Shown piece after piece: positions 42,672 to 55,219 of a stretch of DNA of 64,000 bases. Below the pieces are notes generated by a model. The model saw only the letters and a list, made by a program, of their open reading frames with translations. It ran no database searches and was not told where the DNA came from. Location of the stretch: contig JAAGOF010000300.1 of the NCBI GenBank assembly GCA_010645155.1, forward strand, positions 1,237,043 through 1,301,042. The letters are read 5' to 3'. Position 1 is the first letter of the stretch. The number at the start of each line of letters is the position of its first letter. Origin of the DNA: Tigriopus japonicus. Taxonomy: Eukaryota; Arthropoda; Copepoda; Harpacticoida; Harpacticidae. Both the position numbers and the translations under genes were made by a program.

Positions 42672-45600
42672 ATGGCCAATTCAGACGACGAGGAAATGGC
42701 AAACAACGATGAAGAAGAGGAGGAGGATACCAACGTTTGGTTGAGTCTCCAGGCCCAAAATGAGGTTCGACCCGCCCAAAGTGCCCCTATTATGAATGGG
42801 CAATGTCCCTCGTCCAAGTTCGTGTTATATTCTCCGCCGCCTTCAACCTCAACCCAAGATGTGAATTCTTGTGGATTTCCTATGAGGATATCGTTGGCTG
42901 GCCCTTTGAACGCTCTGTTGCGTCCTTATCAGCGAGAAGGTCTTCAGTTTCTGTTCAATGGTCTGTTTGGCGGGTTTGAACCCGCGGGCAGAATTTTGGC
43001 CGATGATATGGGATTGGGGAAAACCGTACAGGTAACTAAAACAATCCATCGACCAAGAAACTTACAATAAAGATGATCAAGATCTTTCTTTCCTTAGTTC
43101 AATGGGCTGGTTAGGTTTGGCCGGGTCAATCCGGGTTTATGTAGAAGTAGACTTTTGTCCAAGCGGATCCCCTGATCCTCTGAATCTCAAAATGGTTCAA
43201 GCCGATTGTTGAAGTCCCTATTTCATCTTAAAGTAAACCCTTGACTTGAACTTCTCCCTAAGGATAGAAGCGAACACTCAAGAATTTGCATCAGTTTTGG
43301 ATGATGGACGAGATCTGATTTTTTTCTTGGACTCATTAATGAATTATTTCTGATTATAATTTGCCCGTTTATACCAACAATTAAAATCAACGCTCCATTC
43401 TTCCGCATTTGATTAGCAAAAAGCGAGAAATAAATTAACCTTTCGACTTATTATCGACCAAGAAGCACTGAATTTCCTGGAGAGGGCGGCTAGCGACGAG
43501 AATGTACAATTCTAGTAAGATCAAATCCAATAAGTTCCTCCTCAATTGAGTTCTTATTTGTGTTAGGTTACTTCAGTTTTCAGTTCATTCGAATGTCGGC
43601 ATGGAAAGTCTTGCTTTCTCAGACTTATGTACTGAAGAAAACATGTAGTAAATAACAGACTTGTTCAATTACCTTATCTAGATGAAACTTATCTAGATGA
43701 TCTTAAAGTATCTTTATCTAGATACCTTTTTCGGGAAAGTATCTTTAAGTATCTTTATCTAGATATTTTTTTTCGGGAAAGTATCTTTATCTAGATACTT
43801 CTTTCGGGAAAGTATCCTAAAGTATCTTTATCAAGGTATTTTTCGGCAAACTATCTTGAAATATCTTTTTCTAGATACATTTTTTGAGAAGTATCTTAAA
43901 CTATCTTTATCTAGATACTTTGCTAAAATACTATTTTATCTAGATACTTTATCAAAGTATCTTGAACAGGTCTGGTAAATAAGCTCTCCCGTTTGTTGTA
44001 AACAAATTTCCAAAAGAGGGGGCTACATCATTTATTGTCAGTAGAATTTCACTGACCTTTGAGAGACCATTACTTTTAACCCCCGTCATTCTATAACTGA
44101 AAATTGAAACACGTAGTTTCAACAACACTATGCTATTGATTTAATCCTCCTGAAAATCATCATTCTTATCGCCACCCTTCCATTTCAGGAAATTCAGTGC
44201 TCCCTGTATTATTAACAAACGAATGGCAATATTTTTTCCTCCGTAATTTCCAGGTGATTGCCCTCATCTCCGCTTTATTGGGCAAAACTCACGTTCGAGA
44301 TCCGGATTGGCTCCATTGCCGACAAGTACGGATTGGTCAGGCTCAAGTTCGTCGGACATTCCTCATCATTGCTCCCAGCTCAGTTTTGGGCAATTGGGAA
44401 GCCGAACTCGACAAGTTCGGCTACTTTCTGGTCGAGAAATTCCATGCTCGAGATCGCGATCGGATTCTTCGTCAAACCAAATCCGGTCGAGTCGAGATCC
44501 TGCTGACCACTTTTGAAACGGCTCGTGAGAACATTGATTCATTGAGCACGGTCCATTGGGATGCCGTGATCGTTGATGAGGTTCATCGGATCAAAGAACC
44601 CAAGGCTCGAGTGACACAAGCCTTAAAAAGCTTGCATTGTCGTCGACGAATCGGATTGTCCGGTACTTTATTGCAGAACAAATATGACGAGCTTTGGTGT
44701 TTGCTAGATTGGGCTAATCCAGGATGTTTGGGTTCCCTGCAATCATTTTCCCACAAATTTAGCCAACCTATCGAAAGGGGACTTCGGGTTGATGCCAAAA
44801 AAGCCGAATTAGCCCAAGCTCGACAACTTCAAAGTGACTTGAATCAGTTGAAAGAGAAATATGTGCTTCGCAGAACCAAGAACAACACGATTCGTGAGCA
44901 GTTGCCCCAGAAAACGGATCAAATCGTGTTCTGTCAACCTTCTCAGTTCCAATTGAGCGTGTTCAAAGCCTTGTTAACCAGTGATGAGATGCAATTTGTC
45001 CACGATGGATTGGAAAAGTGCCGTTGTGGACGCTATCCGGAACGACAAGCTCGACATTGCTGTTTGAGAGTTTTTCGAGGTCCAGACAAGACTCTAACAT
45101 TGACTTGGAACCAAATAGTGTTGACCTTTCTACACCTTTTTTTGAAGGTGGCCAATCATGTGTCGCTTTTATTACCTTATCACACATCCTCGGAACTTCA
45201 GAGATCAGAGGCTGAACGATTTTGTCAGATTGCTTTTCGAGAGACGCCCGAATTTTTGGATGCATCTTTTCGAAGTCGATTCGAAGAATTGTGCAACCCG
45301 AAATACAGTGGCAAGATGCAAGTCCTGGTCAAGATGCTCAAGGCCATTGAAGAGGAGGAAGGATCTTCCAAGGTCTTGCTTTTTAGTTACTCAACGCATG
45401 TGTTAGATATTCTCGAGTCATTTGTTCAGAGTCAAAACTATGAATATCGACGATTGGACGGATCTACTCGGATGGATTCGCGAATGGATATGGTGGATGA
45501 ATTCAATACCAATCCGGAGATCTTTCTCTTCCTGATCTCGACCAAAGCTGGCGGATTGGGATTGAATATCACATCAGCCAATGTAGTGATTGTTTTCGAT

Positions 45601-47247
45601 CCCAATTGGAACCCATCTCATGATCTTCAAGCTCAAGATCGGGCTTATCGATTGGGTCAAACCCGAAATGTGCGGGTTTATCGCCTAATCACGGCTGGAA
45701 CTGTCGAGGAAAACATTTATTTGCGGCAAGTCTATAAACAACAATTGGGACGAAATGCTTTAGATGGTGAAAAGGCCAAACGCTTCTTTGTAGCTGTTCA
45801 AGGTCAAGCAAAAGGTGAACTTTTTGGTATCAAGAATCTCTTGAGTGTTCGCTTTGAAGGCAAGTATCTCATGGATATAATTCTCGAACGTCAGAATCAA
45901 ATGAACGATCTGGTCAAACGTCATCAGAATTACCGAATGACAGATAATTTATTGGAGAATCCGGAAGAGTCCAAGAATGGAGATGATGGCGCGTTTTTGG
46001 AAGAGATCATCACGGATGATCCGGACGTGGTAATCCCAAAGAAATCTTCCGGAATGAAAGCTGTCCTAGAGTCCACACAAGTGGTTCATTTCCATGCCAA
46101 TCACGAATTAGTCGGCGGAAGCAAACTGGAAGATCAAATTTCGGCTGCTGCCGCCAAAAGTGTTCTAGAAGGCAAATGTGGAGATGAAGAAATGGCTTGG
46201 GAAAACGTCGATTATGTTCCAACCCAAGCTTTAGAATCTGGAACTACCAACCCATTACCTCTAACTCAACCCAAAGTCTTGAATCTCGAGCCCAAAGGCG
46301 AATTCGATCAAACTTTGAATGAGGTTCAACGTCAGTATCGAGTTTTGAACGTGAACAATGGATCTCGCGTTCTTTATGGACAAACTCCGAAAGCGATTCA
46401 AAACCGAGATTTTCGGGCTTTGGCCGATTTTCTGGACTTGTCACTCGAGGCTTGTGCTGAATATGTACTTCAATTAGATAGTGAAGGTCGATTGGAGCTC
46501 CTGGAAAACTTTTATTCCCACTTTGGTGTCCCTGGTGTTAGCAATTTATTTTGCGATGTTCGACGAGATCTTGAAAATGCGAAAGAAAATGATCTTTGTC
46601 AAACTACCTCAGTCAAAAAGAGATCTAAAGAACAAGTTAAATCAGGTCCAACAGAAAAGAAGAGTCCTCCTCCAGTTTTAAAAGACAACCTTAAATTAGA
46701 CAAACCTAAAATATCGTCAAATTCCTCAAAGGATGAAGAAGAAGAAATCGTCGTGAAACCGCCCCCAAAACAACGATATCAACGTACAAAGGAGGAAAGC
46801 TCAATAGAAGGTACTTGTTTTGAGCAATCTCGGACGATGAAAGAAATTGAGATCAATTATGAGTCATTACTAAATTCTCCCAAGAAAGCTAAAAAGTGTG
46901 TAAAAGAACCGGGTTCGAGCTCAAGTATAAATGACTCGACTTCATTGAGTTCTTCTTCAAGAAAAAGTCAAAGGTCTTTTGGATTCTCAAATCCAGATCA
47001 CAAGAGAGAAGTTGACTACGAATCGATACTAAATTCTCCCAAGAAACCCAAGAAATCGATGCCATCTCATCTCAACGACTTCGTGTTAAAACAAACGGGT
47101 TCGAGCTCAATTACGGATTATTCGTCCTTATTGAATTCACCTTCAAATAGGAGCTCGAGTCCTTCTGAAGTTTTGCATGATCCTCACAACAAAGAAGGAA
47201 GTCTATTTGATCTTTGGGTGCAAACAGGGAAAATCAAGAAAAAGTGA
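42672..47247 (+). CDS. ERCC6L2: ERCC6L2, SNF2-family repair ATPase, 2 exons
   Basis: Exon 1 is 42672-43031 (120 codons) and exon 2 is 44254-47247, joined in phase 0 inside the Walker A region, giving 1117 residues. A short acidic N-terminus precedes the SNF2 ATPase core: [18 protein letters not shown] (motif I, about residue 115), DEVH at 228-231 (motif II, Val in place of the usual Ala), then a Cys-rich insert (CRCGR...HCC) and KVANH, both typical of ERCC6L2. Helicase-C motifs follow ([21 protein letters not shown] near 580-590), then YKQQL and GELFGIKNL. The protein is a DNA-dependent translocase linked to break repair. The C-terminal third is Ser/Lys-rich and contains three copies of a [ND]Y-x-S-[LI]-LNSP motif. 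Family membership is strong; the choice of ATG is likely. Confidence 0.92.
43656..43974. mobile_element. hAT-like MITE built of TCTAGATA repeats, ERCC6L2 intron 1
   Basis: A 319-bp element with ends CAGACTTGTTCAA and TTGAACAGGTCTG and a perfect 8-bp duplication GTAAATAA (43648-43655 and 43975-43982). The interior is a loose tandem array of AAGTATCTTTATCTAGATAC units, each itself nearly palindromic. Confidence 0.88.
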
Positions 47248-47409
47248 ACAGATTACTCATCTATATCAATTTGTTATGTTATCTTTTGACTCTAGTGACT
47301 GCATTTTTTGAAAAGTAAATACACTTTTTGGGCTGAAATCCTCCAACATGTTCGTAAGTTTAACGAATCAAAGCAAAGAAAGGGGGAGGAATTCTTGTTT
47401 AAAAGTTCA

Positions 47410-47415
47410 AATAAA
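47410..47415 (+). terminator. AATAAA polyadenylation signal
   Basis: Hexamer about 160 bp after the ERCC6L2 stop, followed by an A-rich tract. Confidence 0.4.
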
Positions 47416-50400
47416 AAAAAAAACCTCGAGAAATTGGGAATTAAAATGGCCCATGTTAAATATTCGTCTCATGCGAGTGTCGTACATTCTTCGGTGTTTT
47501 GACTAAACATGACTGAAATACTTATCTAATCCACATTTGCTTGTATCTTTTGTTTGCCTAAAGGCACGCTTCAGAAATGTTTCCAATATTGACTTCAAGA
47601 ATGTTTTAAGTCCGCTAGGGTATTATTTAACTAGATTTTGGTTAAACGGTTACTTCGTGGAAGATAACACTCATGTTACTGGAGGCTTCAAAAGAAGCGA
47701 CACGCTAACTTTTTCCTGTCTAACTCGTCTATAAAGCTACGACAGTTTTGTTTTGTTATGAAGGGTCATTTTTGAAAACAGAACTCTCTTCCAAAATTTG
47801 ACTAAAATCAGAAAGATGGCGAAATAAAGACAACACATGTCTCTTAAGAATTGTTATCTGTCCCGTTTTTTGAGCTTGGTACATTTTTTGTAAGATCAAC
47901 CATTACCGAGTAAAAAACGTGGTTTGTTGTCCCGTTTGTTATAAATCACCCGGTAGAAGCCTGAGAGCGTAAAAAGGGTGGTTGCCAATTGATGAAGCAT
48001 GCTTGAAGCATGGATCCAACCCCAAGCACAAAGCATATAACCTAATTTTCCCGAGATTAGAAGCATACAGAGTCGGCAGTCCAAGTGCGGTTTTGGCGTT
48101 TTTAGTTCATAACCAGTGTTCGTGTCAGGTCGAATTGAGGCTCATGGACTTCTTTTTGGGGCCATCCTTAAAAGTGAGACATGTTGGGATACCAAACAGT
48201 CCCAACCAACCCAAAATTCTGCCCTTCCCCCTTTGGGGGACAACTACAAGGCATTGTGCCAACTGTCCCAATTATTTCATCGATGTCATTATCTCGTCCA
48301 TGTCCAAGGTCTCCTACAACTATACGGACAAAACAATTTCTATTCCTGTGAATACTTCTGTGTTGGACGAATACGGGAAATCAAGAGACGAATAAAGGAA
48401 AATAATCTATTGTATGTTTGAGGGAAAAGGATAATTCAGACTGATCAAAATACATTCGAAAAAGAGGTATTGGAAGGAAGCAACTGGAAACAACTATGAG
48501 TGAGCAAGAGAGAGAGGAAACGCGGGAAAGACTATTTGAATCAATACATAACAACTTCGGAGTGCGAATTTGAAAAAAAAAAACATCTATCAAAAACTAC
48601 AAGACCTATGATGGTCTTGTCTTAAAAGGTCCACACTTGCACTGCCGACAGGCTTACATGAGATGGCATGACCATACCTCCCCTCAATCAGATTGAAAAC
48701 AAACCGCAAAGACACGTCTTCTTCTTCTCCCCTTCCCTGCATACGCTCGTTCAGTTCATATTTGGTCTCGTCGGAGTGAAGTCGTGAGTGTGTGCCCTCT
48801 ATCCTCATTCTATTCCTCTCGATTCAAGTGCCTACCAGATCCATACTTGCAGCATAATAGTACCATACAATTCGAGAAGGTCGTGTGACTGACCGACAAT
48901 GAACCGTGTTCGCTCAGGCTCAGTGGTAATGGCATGTTGACATATATTATCCATCTTCCATGGGGTATAAGCCGTGTCTTCTGTGGGTGTTGTTCAATCT
49001 TCTCGCTTTTTTACGTGTTTGTGTGTCCAATCCGTTAGTAAACAAACCCCGGTCGTTTTTGAAAGGGATTCAACAACCGCTTCGTATTAGAACTCGGACG
49101 TCATGTTGATCAATCTGAGAAAGGATTAGAGCCTGAACAATTGGCTCGATTGACAAGATTCTTGATCCCCTCTGAACTATCGTCTTGGAAGTTAAAAATC
49201 AATGTGGGAGAGGTTTTAGGACCTAACATGTGGGTATGAGAGAGCATGACAAACATATATGGCAACCTACCCAAAGACCCCATTGGTTACGTAAAAAAGA
49301 GCCCTTCACGCTCACAACACTCCAATGTCAAGAAAGTTTCATCTTTTGTGGTTGAACTTGAATCTACCTGCCCTCCATCTCGTTGGCAGAAACATAATAA
49401 ACGGTCCTAGAGTCCCTATAAGGACCTAATGAATTCCACAAGGATCTACTTCCTTCCTTCAGCTTCAGGTTCTCAATTGAATTTTGATCATGGCTAACCA
49501 CATGCTTCGAATCAAGAGCTTTGGGTGAATTCTCTTGTATCTCATTTGTGAAACCAAGGAAACCGAATGGGTTGCTTTGGGTCAAAAAGATTTTGAAGAG
49601 CAAGGATGGGTAGGTGGTAGTTTAAGAGGTAATCTCGAGAGGTATTTCACTCGAAGCACGTGAATTGACCATTTCGAAGATCGAATGAAGTCATTACGAT
49701 CAGTGGGAAGAAGGTGCTCGATACTTTTGAGTGGATCGGATGTACTGCAAGTATTGTACAGGGGGATTGAAAAGTTTTGTGCAGGGAATGCGAATGCTTA
49801 TTGCGCTCTGGGCCCATTTTTAGCAATGTTACCTTGATTTTTGAATTTTTAGGCAGAAAAGGACATGTACTAAGAATGGCTGGAGGTTTCTGATTTCATG
49901 TAGTAGCAGGTGTGCCCTGACCAAGATGACTCAATAATTGGATAGAGAGGCTGGGGATATTAATTGGCAATTTTTATCGTTGAGTATTTTTGCTCTTTGT
50001 GGTCGAGACTTTGTCTGCCAAGTTACAGCTTGATTGAGTTTCAAAGTCAAAATCTAATTGACTTCAAAATTTGGTTCAAAACCCACATCAAATGAATGTG
50101 TGTTTTCTTCTTCTAATATTTGCAAGATCATACCATTCATTTTGGGCTCTTTTTTTATTCTAGAGGTTGAAAGTCATAATGCAAATTGTTGGTTTTGAAA
50201 AAGCTAAAATAAAATACGATAAACTTAGACTCCTTGAAAGAACCTAGTAGATTGAAAGTGAATATTGAACAATCACTAAGTTGAAAATGAATATGGTTGT
50301 GTCCGTCTTTATTTGGGAGGTCGCATATGGAGAACTGGAGTCATTATTGATAGTAAAATTAAAATCAAGTGTTTGCAAAATTTTCTATTTGTCACAACTT

Positions 50401-51323
50401 GTGCTTCCAAAATTGAATTCATGCGTAGTTTGAATCATTGTGCAAGTATTTTTAAGACTGAACAGCTAATGCGTAGAACTAAAGTATATATTAACGTCAT
50501 TTGAAAAACTTTAAGAAAGAAAAAAAGGAGGAAGTCTATACTTCAATCCCTTCAAAATAGTTCAAGAATCTGTTGTTATTATAGGGGGCACTGGGGAGCC
50601 ACCTGAACCTGAAATAGGAGCCACCTGAAATCCTAGGCAAAAAAACAAAAACAAGCCACTTCAAAAGGAACCTTGTTTTCCAATCCGCGTGCATGCGTTC
50701 AAGCAAGCGTTCTTTGATGGAGATTTTCGAAAAAAGCCAAATGGAGGAACGATTTTGATTTGAGAAAGTAGCATGCTAGAACAATTTCTGTGTTGTTTCA
50801 GTTTCTCCAAAATGTTTGTAACACTGATTTGAATGCGTTCATTTCATTTTATTCAACACTGATCAAATAAATAAAACCAATTCAATGGAAGCAAAGTCGT
50901 CACACTCATAAGTGATCAAAACGACACCTCGCGGGGTAAAAAAGTCATAATTTAAAGCTGAATGACTAATTGAAGAGGTTTACTGCTAGGTCTACTGCAT
51001 GCATCCATCGCCAAGCACAAAGTCACGTTTTGGGAAGGAATTTTTTGAACACCCTGTTCTACTTGTTTGCCAACATGGTGCATGGATAATTTGCAATGGG
51101 CACTTGAAGCCCTCTTTTTTATTGGCACCACATCTGGAGAGAGTTTGCCAGTGAATTAACCCACCTCCAACGCGTTTTCCCCGTTAAATCATCCCTATGT
51201 CCAAATGAAGTGTGATTATGAGTGACGCTCCCGGTGATATCTTATTCAAGAGAAACTCTGAAAAGATTTGGGCAGGACGTGAAGTGAACAATAGAAGACC
51301 AGACCAGTGTTATCATCATCATT
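47416..51323. other. Intergenic, no gene seen
   Basis: Several short frames (for example 47982-48395, 49364-49603 minus, 50313-50504) lack recognisable domains or consistent splice structure. A microRNA or long noncoding RNA cannot be judged from sequence alone. Confidence 0.4.
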
Positions 51324-54300
51324 ATGCCTGCCCCAACCACGACCCAAAATTTTGAGGGAAGTGAGCCTGAAAAGAGTCCTAATCATTCTCAACCCCAAAT
51401 ACTACAAGATCCCGAGTCCACTTGGGCCAAACTTGGTCATGGTGGTCGTTTGGAAGTGGGCGATCTTGAAGATTCGGGCACCCTCTCCAGAGGACAACAG
51501 CCGTTAATGAGTCTCTATGAGAGCTTTTGTATGCGGTAAGGAATCTCATTACTCACAACTCACTGGCGTTTTAGGTCATATTTTTAAGGATAATGTGTTA
51601 AGATCCCTCCACTTTCTTTGAAAAATGGTGGTAGCTTGAAGGAAAAAGCAAACAAACAAATGTGTCAGTTTTTAAACACTAATGATAAACCATGAAAGAC
51701 TTAATCATTTCAGCAAAGGTTGGATGTTTTAGGCCCTAAAACTAAACATTTTTTCTTGATAATTAAATACGCTAGTCCACAAGAATTCAGGTGAAGAGAT
51801 ACTTTACTGGCTACTCTTTTGGAAAATTCCTTGCTGAATTCTGATATTCAAGAGAATTTCACTCTTTCGGACAAAAAGTTTGGTTTATACTAAAAAACTT
51901 TTTCTGTCCATCACTACATCTACTGTTTGTTATCATCATATAAGAAAAAGTGACAAAAGGATCCAAAAGTAGAACTCTGATTTACGACTTCTTCCAAAAC
52001 AGAAACTCTCTCAACTCAAAATCAAAGTGAACTCCATACTCAAGGACACCTTTACGTAATAAACGAATATAGGAACGTACAAATGGAGCATATATTATGC
52101 TCTTCGAGGTCAGATTGGAAAGCGAGCCAATTCAGATATTACTATTCATCCCTAAGACGAAACCATCCAAGTGCACAACACTGAGACTAAATAGAAGCTT
52201 ACTTGCTTCTCTCTTTCTCCTGTCTCCTTCCACTTTGTCATTTTTTGCATGAACCAGATCGTCATTGATCACCAAAGGATAAAGGATCGGACTGAATGTT
52301 ATTGGTGGTGCTCTTCAGATCAAGTTCTAAAGACAATTCGGGTGTGTCTTTGTGTGCGTGTGGAGCAGTTTCTCATCAGATCTTGGCTCATAGCGCAATT
52401 GTTTATTGAGTTGTACAGCAGAAAGAAAACGAGAACCAAAATAATTGTGTTGGGAATTGTGCCCGAGATGAGTGAGGCGCACTAGTTGGGTCAAGGAACC
52501 CTTTTGGTACTGTAGTAGCTCTCGAGCATCTTTTGATTTGCCAGTCGATGTCCCATCATGGTGGGTTTCAAACTGGTGCTCACGGCTCTTTTGACTTTTG
52601 AGATCAGCGCCCTCGAATTATTGGCCTCAGAATTGATGTGTTCGGATCTTCAAGTGACTGTCCGAGCCCATGAGCATGTGATCCCATGGTTCTCCAAGGA
52701 ATACTATCTCAAGTATCAGCAAAAGGACTCGTCTCTTGTTTGCACCCTTGAGGGTAAGTTCTTGGGTTTCAAGCTCTGGGAGTATTTGTTCCACTGGTTG
52801 GGAATCAATTGACCCTCTATTCTTGTTCTTAAGTAGCTCCGGATGTGTCAGAGTTCCATGTGAGCAGCTATCACTTGGAACATGTGCTGGTGGAATGGCT
52901 CTTCTATCCGGAGTATGTCAACCTTCAGGATCTCAAGGAGGATTATGAACGGATCCATACAGATCTGGCTCATTCTCAGCTTCAAGAGCAACCCTGTCGG
53001 TTTCCAGTTTCCAATCAAGGTTAGATGAACTCAGTTCAATTTTCACTTGCTAGTTATGTTATACTAGCTATGTATGTTTGGGGGGACAGTTTTAAGCACT
53101 CTTTCGAGGACAACGAAGGCAAAATTATGTTTCTGCTAGAGCCTTTATAATAACAGAGCTCGCGCAACAGATTTTTGGTCCCAGGTTTGGATGAGACAAG
53201 ACTTGCCAAAGTAATGATGTTTTTGAAATATACTGTCAATATAGTCTTGGTCTTTTAATTTACCTTCCCCTATTCTTCTCCGGATATATGGAGACAATTG
53301 GTCCCAAAAGGAACAAGTCAAAATTATGCACGCGCTCTTCAAATTATAGTGGCTGGTCTAGTTTTAGCACACATTTGACACTTGACAAATTGTGTCTCTG
53401 AAATTGAGAGAAATTTGAAGATCATTCAGGTTTGACATTTAAGTTTTCAGACAAGACAACTCAAATAGCATTTCGAACTTTTTTTTTAAGCATTATTAAT
53501 GATCTAAAAAGTTATTGGACCAATTCACTCGACGAAGTTTTGAAATCGAAAAGAGCGTCGATCTCGATTGTTGGGGTCTAGCCGTAGAATCTTTTTTCAT
53601 CGAGATCTTTCCATATTGCAGTAGTCTGGTCATCAAAGTTGATTCATTAGCCACTTTTGAATCAAGATATGAGATATGGTTTCCAGCTCAAATTGCTCCC
53701 TAAACCCCAAATATTAAGGATGCTAAATCAAAATACAATCTTGTCTTTGACCCAACTCTGAAATGTAGAGAGTTAGAGTTATTCAGATATGTCTAGATAA
53801 GCCACTGAAAAAGGTTTAGCTTCATTCGACTCGAAAACTCGAAAACTCTGCGCCCATGAAAAAATAAACCATGATTCTTCACTATTCCCCATTTTTTTTT
53901 GCTAGTTTTGGTTTCAAAACTTGTGTTCTAACACTATTAAAAATAATTAGAAGTGTTTCTCATGCGCAAAGTTTTGCTCAGCTTTGTCATTTATGGAATG
54001 TTTAAACTAGTGCACTGTAATGCAAGAGTACAGACAAAGCGCTAGTCATCCAGTACTTTTTTGTTGCTTTAGATTTAAAATAAAGTGCTTCAAATGTTAA
54101 TAAAGGGACTCGAAATGAAACTAAAAGTGTTTTATACTATCTGAAAGAGAATTCACTAAGCATTTTAGCCAAAAACTTTTGCAGGTCCATCCCCAATCAA
54201 TATTTGAGGCACCCTTATTTTTTTTTTTATTTTTTTTTTTTGTTTATTATTTTCAGCCTAAAAGCAAGTAATTAAAAGGGACATTCCGCGTATGTTTCTT

Positions 54301-54785
54301 TGTAACTGTATGCCAATGTATGAAGCATGTAGGTATACTAACAACACTAATATCAATTTAACCCACTTTCAGTCCCGTCATTACCCAGCGATAATAAGAT
54401 CCCAATGTGCAAAGAACATAGTTCCAGAGCTCTGGACCTGACCATCGATCATCGCGGCCGGAAATTCCGGTCCCAATTGACCTTCAACAAGGCCTTGGTC
54501 AATCATTCGGGCACTTATCAATGTCGATGGCGTTGGAAGGAGGAAACGAATTGTCTGGTCAAAACTCGGAGTGGATCAACCCAATCCAAACACTTGCCTG
54601 GTCATGATCCCCATCGAAGTGGGACCATCTACGTGAAGGTGTTCAAATTGAGGAACTATTTCGAGGATGTGGCCACCATATTTGTGGCCTCTGCCGCTCT
54701 ACTTGTGGTTATATTTGTTCTATGGTGCTTGGACACACATTTAAAGCGTATGAACATGCAAAATGTGCCCCCAGAGCATCTTTGA
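51324..54785 (+). CDS. Single-pass membrane protein, Ig-like
   Basis: Proposed exons are 51324-51535, 52545-52753, 52837-53019 and 54373-54785, all GT-AG and in frame, giving 338 residues. Exon 2 contains an internal ATG at 52558 followed by a hydrophobic segment that reads as a signal peptide. Starting there the protein would be 263 residues and conventionally secreted. The extracellular part carries spaced Cys, and its last exon has SGTYQCRWRW, the usual Ig F-strand pattern (Y-x-C), pairing with an upstream Cys. One membrane span lies near the C-terminus (VATIFVASAALLVVIFVLW) before a short basic tail. The receptor or adhesion partner is unknown. AATAAA follows at 54840. Confidence 0.7.
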
Positions 54786-54839
54786 ACTTAAGAGCTTCTT
54801 CTCAAAATTTGTTCATTTAAGTAGTAGCTAGCTCATGTA

Positions 54840-54845
54840 AATAAA
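54840..54845 (+). terminator. AATAAA polyadenylation signal
   Basis: Hexamer 55 bp past the stop of the Ig-like gene, a normal distance. Confidence 0.55.
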
Positions 54846-55213
54846 TTGACCTACGATTGTACCTTTTCTTTTTCAAAGTTACAAATCGAACGCCACGTGT
54901 TTTCATCAAACTATCGGAACCTCGATGACTCTCGTTCCAAAATGAATTAGGTCCACTTTTGTCCACTAGATGTCTCACTAAAATACATGCAAGAAGGCTC
55001 TTAAAGCTCGAAAACAAAGGTCTCTCGATTAGTGAGTCTCACGAGCCATCAATCACATCACACGGCTCGATTGATCTCTTTCCGTTGGATCAAGTTGCCC
55101 AATATCTGATCTTTCCACCTTTTGGTTGATACAAGAAAACTTCCATAATATGACGGATCTGATTTCAAAGGTCAAAAACAACTTTCACATCCAAATCAAG
55201 AAAATATGAGCGG

Positions 55214-55219
55214 NNNNNN
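55214..55219. other. Six-base gap (N)
   Basis: Six unresolved bases in noncoding sequence. Confidence 1.

Noticed and set aside
45070..45147. A short intron in ERCC6L2 before KVANH
   Set aside because: The acceptor is good, but the best donor gives a frame conflict and the in-phase donor (GTTTTT) is weak. The segment fits the family's insert before the KVANH motif, so it was kept as coding.
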